Source: Trileptium ribeirensis (lineage: Eukaryota; Nematoda; Enoplea; Enoplida; Thoracostomopsidae). Taken from it: DNA of 64,000 nucleotides. The position numbers and the translations under genes are program-made. The notes below the pieces were generated by a model, which ran no database searches, was not told the DNA's origin, and saw nothing but the letters and a program-made list of their open reading frames with translations. Below are positions 59,226-64,000 of the stretch, in pieces. The stretch is taken from contig JASANE010024821.1 in assembly GCA_030248225.1 (NCBI GenBank), forward strand, positions 62,001 to 126,000, written 5' to 3'. How positions within the stretch are numbered: position 1 is the stretch's first letter; each line of letters starts with the position of its first letter.

Positions 59226-59605
59226 TGTGACAAACACAATGAAAGTCGTAATATATCACGATGCTGACGCTACACTCCTCTTCTCCTTTTTCTCCATATT
59301 TCAATATACAGTCCACCTAGCGGCCATCTAATTTGCATACATCTTTACTTCCTTCTAATGCAAAATTCAGCGCATTGTCGCCACTGTCTCAATTGCGCCA
59401 GTGTCTCGTGCAACACTCTGGCGGAAACTGTTTCTCCATTTCTAATTTTTCACTTATTTTTCATCAAAATTTTCAATTAGATGAAGCAACCGGCATCATA
59501 TAAATCTGTCGAACCTGATTGCCCCATAAATGGACAATATTCTTGTTGTTCCGACATTGAAAAAAATTTAAATATTTTCGTTACCGAAATTGAAATATTG
59601 TCACA
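59226..59605 (-). repeat. Probable 3' LTR of the BEL/Pao element
   Basis: The segment begins and ends with a perfect 7-bp inverted pair, TGTGACA at 59226 and TGTCACA at 59599-59605, giving TG...CA ends and a 380-bp length typical for BEL/Pao. It sits directly after the end of the coding region in element orientation and directly against LINE sequence on its other side. A partner LTR is needed to prove it and is outside the window. Confidence 0.6.
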
Positions 59606-59778
59606 CTAAGCTGGTAATTTTCAGCGTCCGCTACATGCCGTTGGGGTATATTCCACGGCTAACATGGTAAGCAATATTGCACATTCCTGGGGCGTATTCG
59701 GTGCACAGGCGATACAGCTGTCGCCACCCCCGGCATGCGTCACATGCAGTTGATCTGGCTTGAAAAACCGCGGAACGT

Positions 59779-60970
59779 TTATGTCTCCATCGGCATTGAT
59801 AAAAGCGTTGTGCGGCCCGGGTCGCGACAAATTACGAAATGCTGACCAAATTTGCCAAAACTGATTAACCAAATGTTGATTTTTCTCCACTGCTCAGTCA
59901 GTCGGTCATGCGACGGCTGCTTCCCCCGATAGTATAGTTCATATTTGTCTTGTTCTTTGAATGGTGGCAGTCGCACTCGATTTCGTTTAGACAGAAAATG
60001 AGCAGGGGTGATGATTTCCTCGTTGACATCGTTGTCAACAGCGACCATTGGACGTGAGTTTACGACCTCCGACACTTCAGTAACGATAGTTTGTAGTTCA
60101 GTCACGGTAAGACATTTTCTTCCAACCGACTTCCGCAGTGCTCGTTTCACGGACCCAGAAAGCCTCTCATAGAATCCCCCCATCCAAGGGGATAATTCTG
60201 TGATGAATCGCCGCTCAATACCCTGCGTAGCAACGTAATCTCTGACAGCAATTGATTTAAACACGTCAGAAATAGCTCGACTTGCCGCTTTGAAGTATTT
60301 AGCATTGTCTGAGAGGATCATCGCAGGCCGTCCGTACGTAGAAGTGAATCTGCGGAAACACAGAAACTGGTCAGTGGTCGCATCTAGAATCACTTCCAGA
60401 TGGATGGCGCGAGTTGCACAGCATGCGAAGAGGCACACCCACGCACGCCGAACGTCGGCCGACCGCTCTTCAGGCCGTACATTGAGCGGTCCTAGGTAAT
60501 CGATACCCACATGTTCAAACGTCTGTGATTGCGACACACGAAACCATGGAAGTGGAGGAGACTCCGGTGGTCTAAATGGACCACAGTCGGCTCTACGACA
60601 CACCAAACATTGATTTAAATTTTGCCGCACTTGAGATGTCCCTTGCGGGATCCAATATTTTAGCCGTAATTGGGCCAACGTGTGACGGACGCCGGCATAG
60701 AAAAGACCTTCGTGACATCGTAGGATCAACAGATCAGTGAGGCGATGATTTTTTGGTAAATAGGTCGGCTCTTGCATGAGATTCTAGGTCCGCCCAGCGC
60801 ATCCGACCACGGCACTTCACCAATGCGTCAGCCGCGTCTTGGAATATTCCGAGACGTTTCACTAGTGTTGTACAGTTTCTGCTATCGATTCCATCTGGGA
60901 ATGCTGATGCTTGTACCGACGCTACCCACATTCGTTCGGCGTTGTCGATTTCCTCGGCAGTCAATGGGGC
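59779..60970 (-). pseudogene. BEL/Pao integrase
   Basis: After a linker (60964-60780; RLGIFQDAADALVKC) the frame 60777-59779 encodes the integrase. The H2C2 zinc-binding part has CHEGLFYAGVRHTLAQL and CLVCRRADCG; the catalytic core has HVGIDYLGPL (first Asp), MILSDNAKYFKAASR (second Asp) and MGGFYERLSGSVKRALRK (Glu). HFLSKRNRVRLPP and YRGKQPSHDRLTEQW are the C-terminal block typical of Pao/BEL. A frameshift at about 59830 moves the last part to frame 59890-59621. Core residues are intact even though the polyprotein is broken. Confidence 0.9.
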
Positions 60971-61099
60971 TTTACTGATGAGTTATTTCTGCAAACCGAA
61001 GCAAAACCCAGGACCAATGCTGTCACTCGGAATAGTTTTATTGCTAAAGAATACTTATATATATATAAGTCTTTATATCACTGAAGCTACGCCTATTAC

Positions 61100-62813
61100 G
61101 TCGTCCTTGGTTATAAGCGCTACCACATCGCCTGTTGAGGCGACAGGTGCAACGGTAGGTCACATCAAAGTCGTCAGTGACATCGTTTTCGTGCCAGAAT
61201 TTTTCCGATACATTGAGAAATGATGGACAATGCCACCATAGACCAGAAGATTGCAAGGATGCTATATCCAGTCCCCTTGAGGGAATGTCCGCGGGATTAC
61301 AAACTGTGGGCACGTGTCGATACTGGAAATGTGAATGAGATTTTATTTCGCGAACGCGATTGCTCACGAAATCTGGAAGAACCTTATCTGACGTAATCCA
61401 TCTTAGGACGCATTTAGAATCCAACCAAATTGTGACACCACGAATTGGTACGCGGAGTTCACGTTCAACAAATGCTGTTATTCGGACGCCGACCAGAACC
61501 GCTATCAGCTCCAGTCGTGGCAGCGTTATAGGCTTTAGCGGCGCGAGCCGAGTTTTCGCAAAAACCAAGTCAGTGACGACACGTCCGTCAGATCCAGTGG
61601 TATGTATGTAGCAAGCAGCAGCGTAAGCAATCGAGGATGCATCACAGAAGCAGTGGAGGTAGTTTGAGCAGACGCCGCTGTCGCCGTTTACAACAATCCG
61701 AGGTATCTGCACGGACGGAATTCGGGCAAGATCAGACTTCACTAAATCAATCCTTTCACTCATTGATTGTGAAATTTCGTTGTCCCATCCGATATTGTTC
61801 TTCCATGCCGTTTGGATGAGAGCTTTGCCGCGTATCGTAATTGGTGCAAAGAATCCACATGGATCATAAACCAACGACACACACTGAAGTACCTTGGTGA
61901 TTGTCCGACAGCTGACGTCGCAACTAGCACAAGTCAAAGTGTCTTCCGACAAACGCCACTTTAACCTAACACCTTTGGTTCTATGTCCGTCAACTTTGTC
62001 CCGCCCTGCTAACACGTTGTCGACGTACAGATTATTCGAAATGTCTGTCGCGACTTCTGACGATTGCCGCTCCAAATGATATTTGATCACCGCAGCCAGC
62101 AAGAACGGGCTAGCGATAACGCCGAACAGCACCCGACAAAACCGCAGTGTCCAAATATTAGAATCTGTAGCTGGTTGGTTGACATCTTTCAGCCATAAAA
62201 ACCTTGTTACATCTCGTTCTTGCGGATGCAGTCCGACTTGCAAGAATGCCTTCTCCACGTCGGACACAATTGCAATTTTTGATAGCCTAAATCGGAATAG
62301 CATCCCACAGAGGTCCTGCAAAATCACTGGTCCACGATAAAGGCAGTCATTGAGGCTCTGTTGTGTCTTTGAGGATTTCGAAGAAGCATCGTAAACAATG
62401 CGTAGTTTCGTCGTTGATTTGTCAGCTCTAATGACAGCATGGTGAGGGATGTAATGGACGCGTTGGGGCGGAGTTCCCGACAAATTGTCGACCACGACCA
62501 CTTTTTCTATTTGATCCCTAATTGTTTTGTCCTAATCCGCCAATAATTCAGGTTGAGCGCTCAGTCGTTTGTGATTAGAGTTTAGTCGCCCGAACGCAAG
62601 GCCGCGGTTATCTGACAGTTCTGGATTTTGAATCTTCCAAGGCCATGTCACTTCATAACGGCCGTTTGATAACCGCACTGTGGAACAAAACAACGCCATT
62701 GCCGCCTCATCGTCAGGCTGGTATGCGTTGTCTTTGACTCCAATGTCTTCAAGCGCCCAGAAACCATCGATGACATTATGCGTGAGTGCATTATGTGTGG
62801 ATGGAAGGAACAT
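61100..62813 (-). pseudogene. BEL/Pao reverse transcriptase and RNase H
   Basis: The 62813-62532 segment has the pre-RT motif (DGFWALEDIGVKD; GRYEVTWPWK), then an in-frame TAG, and the frame continues from 62501 with the RT: YIPHHAVIRADKSTTKLRIV, VSDVEKAFLQVGLHPQERD (first Asp) and LYVDNVLAG, where Asn stands in the place of the second active-site Asp. RNase H follows: FCDASSIAYAAACY, LPRLELIAVLVG and WLDSKCVLRWI. The C-terminal end blurs at about 61100 next to a (TA)n run. In life the domain copies element RNA into DNA; the YVDN change and the stop argue for inactivity. Confidence 0.88.
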
Positions 62814-62821
62814 TATTGCAG

Positions 62822-63379
62822 CTACAGCCTGTATGCCTGGCTCGGCCTGGACCTTGACGTGACAATGTAACCAAGGTTGGAGCCAAGAAGCAGCAATCCA
62901 TCTTGCAGGGATATTCTTTCAAATGACACAAAGTCGTAGTAATGATCAGCGCCTACGAGAATGTCGATCGGAACTACCTCATAACGTTCGCATAGCGAGT
63001 CCGCCAGGGGGATTGTTGTAAGTAATGGATGTCTGGCAACACTAATGGGATACTTGTGTATCGGAGCAGAAATATAGTCTGTCACCAGAGCTGACACGGC
63101 GATTGGCTGTTGATTGATGGTAGGAATATTGCAGACGACACACTTGTAGCATTTTGTCGAGCGACGGTTATTTGCAAACTTTGCCAGCGATACCACCTCT
63201 TCGCCTTCATTGATACAATGGATTTTGTCTACCAGTGCTGAAGTTATGAAACTTCTGCTACTCCCGGCGTCAAAAAACATGCGAGCCGTGATGGGCCATA
63301 CGTTGACGGAAGAGTGACTAGCGCCATCTGTATTTTTAGTGGTTGCTGTCGGACATGAGAGATGTATCCTTGCGGCCAA
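62822..63379 (-). pseudogene. BEL/Pao aspartic protease domain
   Basis: The 185-aa frame has FFDAGSSRSFITSALVDKI near residue 36, in which D-A-G-S replaces the more usual D-T/S-G; the region around residues 120-170 (VPIDILVGADHYYDF and GLLLLGSNLGYIVTS) matches the second half of the retropepsin-like fold of BEL/Pao proteases. In intact elements it cleaves the polyprotein. The frame is separated from the RT part by a frameshift near 62815. Confidence 0.8.
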
Positions 63380-63990
63380 TCATGGAAGATTGGCTCTTCG
63401 CATCTTTCGTCGAATGCCCGTCACTTGTGAGATGAATTGACGTTTGAACAATTGGCGTTCCAAAAAAATTCTTGGGGCACAGACTGCTGTGATGTGAACT
63501 TTTCTTGCAGTAGAAACAGTTCTTCGTACGCGTACACGACTTGACATTGTGGCCTTCAGCAAGGCACCTGGAACATCGATTCTGAATCGCTGCCTTCCGC
63601 TGCGCCACAGTTGAGAACCTTTTACAGCGATCAGCAAAATGTTGCCCCTGGCAGAATACGCAGCGAATAGAGGTTTCTGTAGGGCCTGATAGGACCGTCT
63701 GGGCAGGCGCGCGACTGTTCGCTCCCCCGGACGAATGATGGTTGGGTGAAGCATATGGTGCATTTGTTGATTTCTTGAAATGTTCGTGTTACCGATAGGC
63801 TTCGAGGTGTACAGGTCGCTCATACCGCGGGCTTGGATTTCATCTCTCTTCAATTCGCGAAGATTTGAAAGTTTCCAAGGATTACCACCGTTGAGCCGAT
63901 GGAGCTGGATGCGCACCGATCGAGGGAGCTTCGACAGGATTATAGGAGTAAATACTTAGGATTATAGGCCCAAGGCGACAAGACTTCGAA
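63336..63990 (-). pseudogene. BEL/Pao gag remnant with three zinc knuckles
   Basis: The minus frame ending near 63336, followed upstream, contains three Cys/His knuckles: CVFCQGQHFADRC (about 63665-63627), CSRCLAEGHNVKSC and CFYCKKSSHHSSLC. Upstream, frame 63916-63610 and neighbours hold pieces of the Gag helix-rich region (KLSNLRELKRDEI). Gag packages the RNA; the knuckles bind nucleic acid. The frame is shifted at about 63610-63720. Confidence 0.75.
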
Positions 63991-64000
63991 TGTGCTTTTC

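Larger units (their letters stand above)
59226..64000 (-). mobile_element. BEL/Pao LTR retrotransposon, decayed, 5' end outside window
   Basis: On the minus strand the order is gag remnant, zinc knuckles, aspartic protease, RT, RNase H, integrase and 3' LTR, the BEL/Pao arrangement found in animals (family Belpaoviridae). Frames change at about 63610, 63380, 62815, 61100 and 59830, and there is an in-frame TAG near 62531, so the copy cannot make a full polyprotein. The 5' LTR and gag start lie beyond 64000. Confidence 0.9.

Noticed and set aside
1..64000. tRNA, rRNA or other structural RNA genes
   Set aside because: Looked for tRNA A/B-box pairs and rRNA-like blocks by eye and saw none convincing; a covariance-model scan (tRNAscan-SE, Rfam) would be decisive.

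Overview
This is a stretch of animal nuclear genome. The evidence is split genes with GT-AG introns, pieces of conserved eukaryotic genes (cystinosin and the snoRNP assembly factor BCD1/ZNHIT6), and animal-type mobile elements: BEL/Pao, Ty3/gypsy, CR1-, RTE- and I-like LINEs, pogo-like and hAT-like DNA elements. An invertebrate is most likely from the TE mix, but the phylum cannot be fixed from the sequence alone. Nothing bacterial, plasmid or phage was seen. The DNA is AT-rich, gene-poor and dominated by decayed repeats, so most open frames here carry no evidence of being genes.

Layout. 0-7.4 kb holds LINE debris (a CR1-like endonuclease half, an RTE-like endonuclease and RT, a separate RT fragment) and a small MITE. 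7.4-16 kb is mostly unrecognised AT-rich sequence with a few GC-rich repeat patches. 16-18.3 kb is a simple-sequence zone: (TA)n, (CA)n, a long purine-only tract and a 27-bp minisatellite of 19 copies. 18.9-22.9 kb carries two copies of a dispersed repeat, one interrupted by a foldback-like element, with the terminal exon of a cystinosin gene (+) beside it. 23.58-26.05 kb is a pogo-like DNA transposon with TIRs and TA target duplication whose surviving frame encodes a PHD finger. 26.5-31.4 kb contains two large inverted arms; between and beside them lie three exons (-) of an unrecognised nuclear-type protein whose splice phases agree. 36.5 kb has one well-bounded orphan exon (-). 38-45 kb is MITEs and unexplained sequence. 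46.9-47.1 kb is the first exon of BCD1/ZNHIT6 (-). 48.1-51.0 kb is a gypsy pol fragment followed by the 3' half of an RNase H-bearing LINE. 54.1-59.2 kb is a CR1-like LINE whose ORF1 PHD finger is split by a 1,155-bp hAT-type element with a perfect 8-bp target duplication. 59.2-64.0 kb (-) is a decayed BEL/Pao retrotransposon with its 3' LTR, running off the window.

The host genes seen here (lysosomal cystine export, box C/D snoRNP assembly, an unknown nuclear protein, one orphan exon) show no sign of a shared pathway. The main story is layered transposon insertion around sparse exons. I found no convincing new multi-gene system. The most informative structures are the nested insertions, the inverted arms around the unknown gene, and two MITE families that share terminal sequence.
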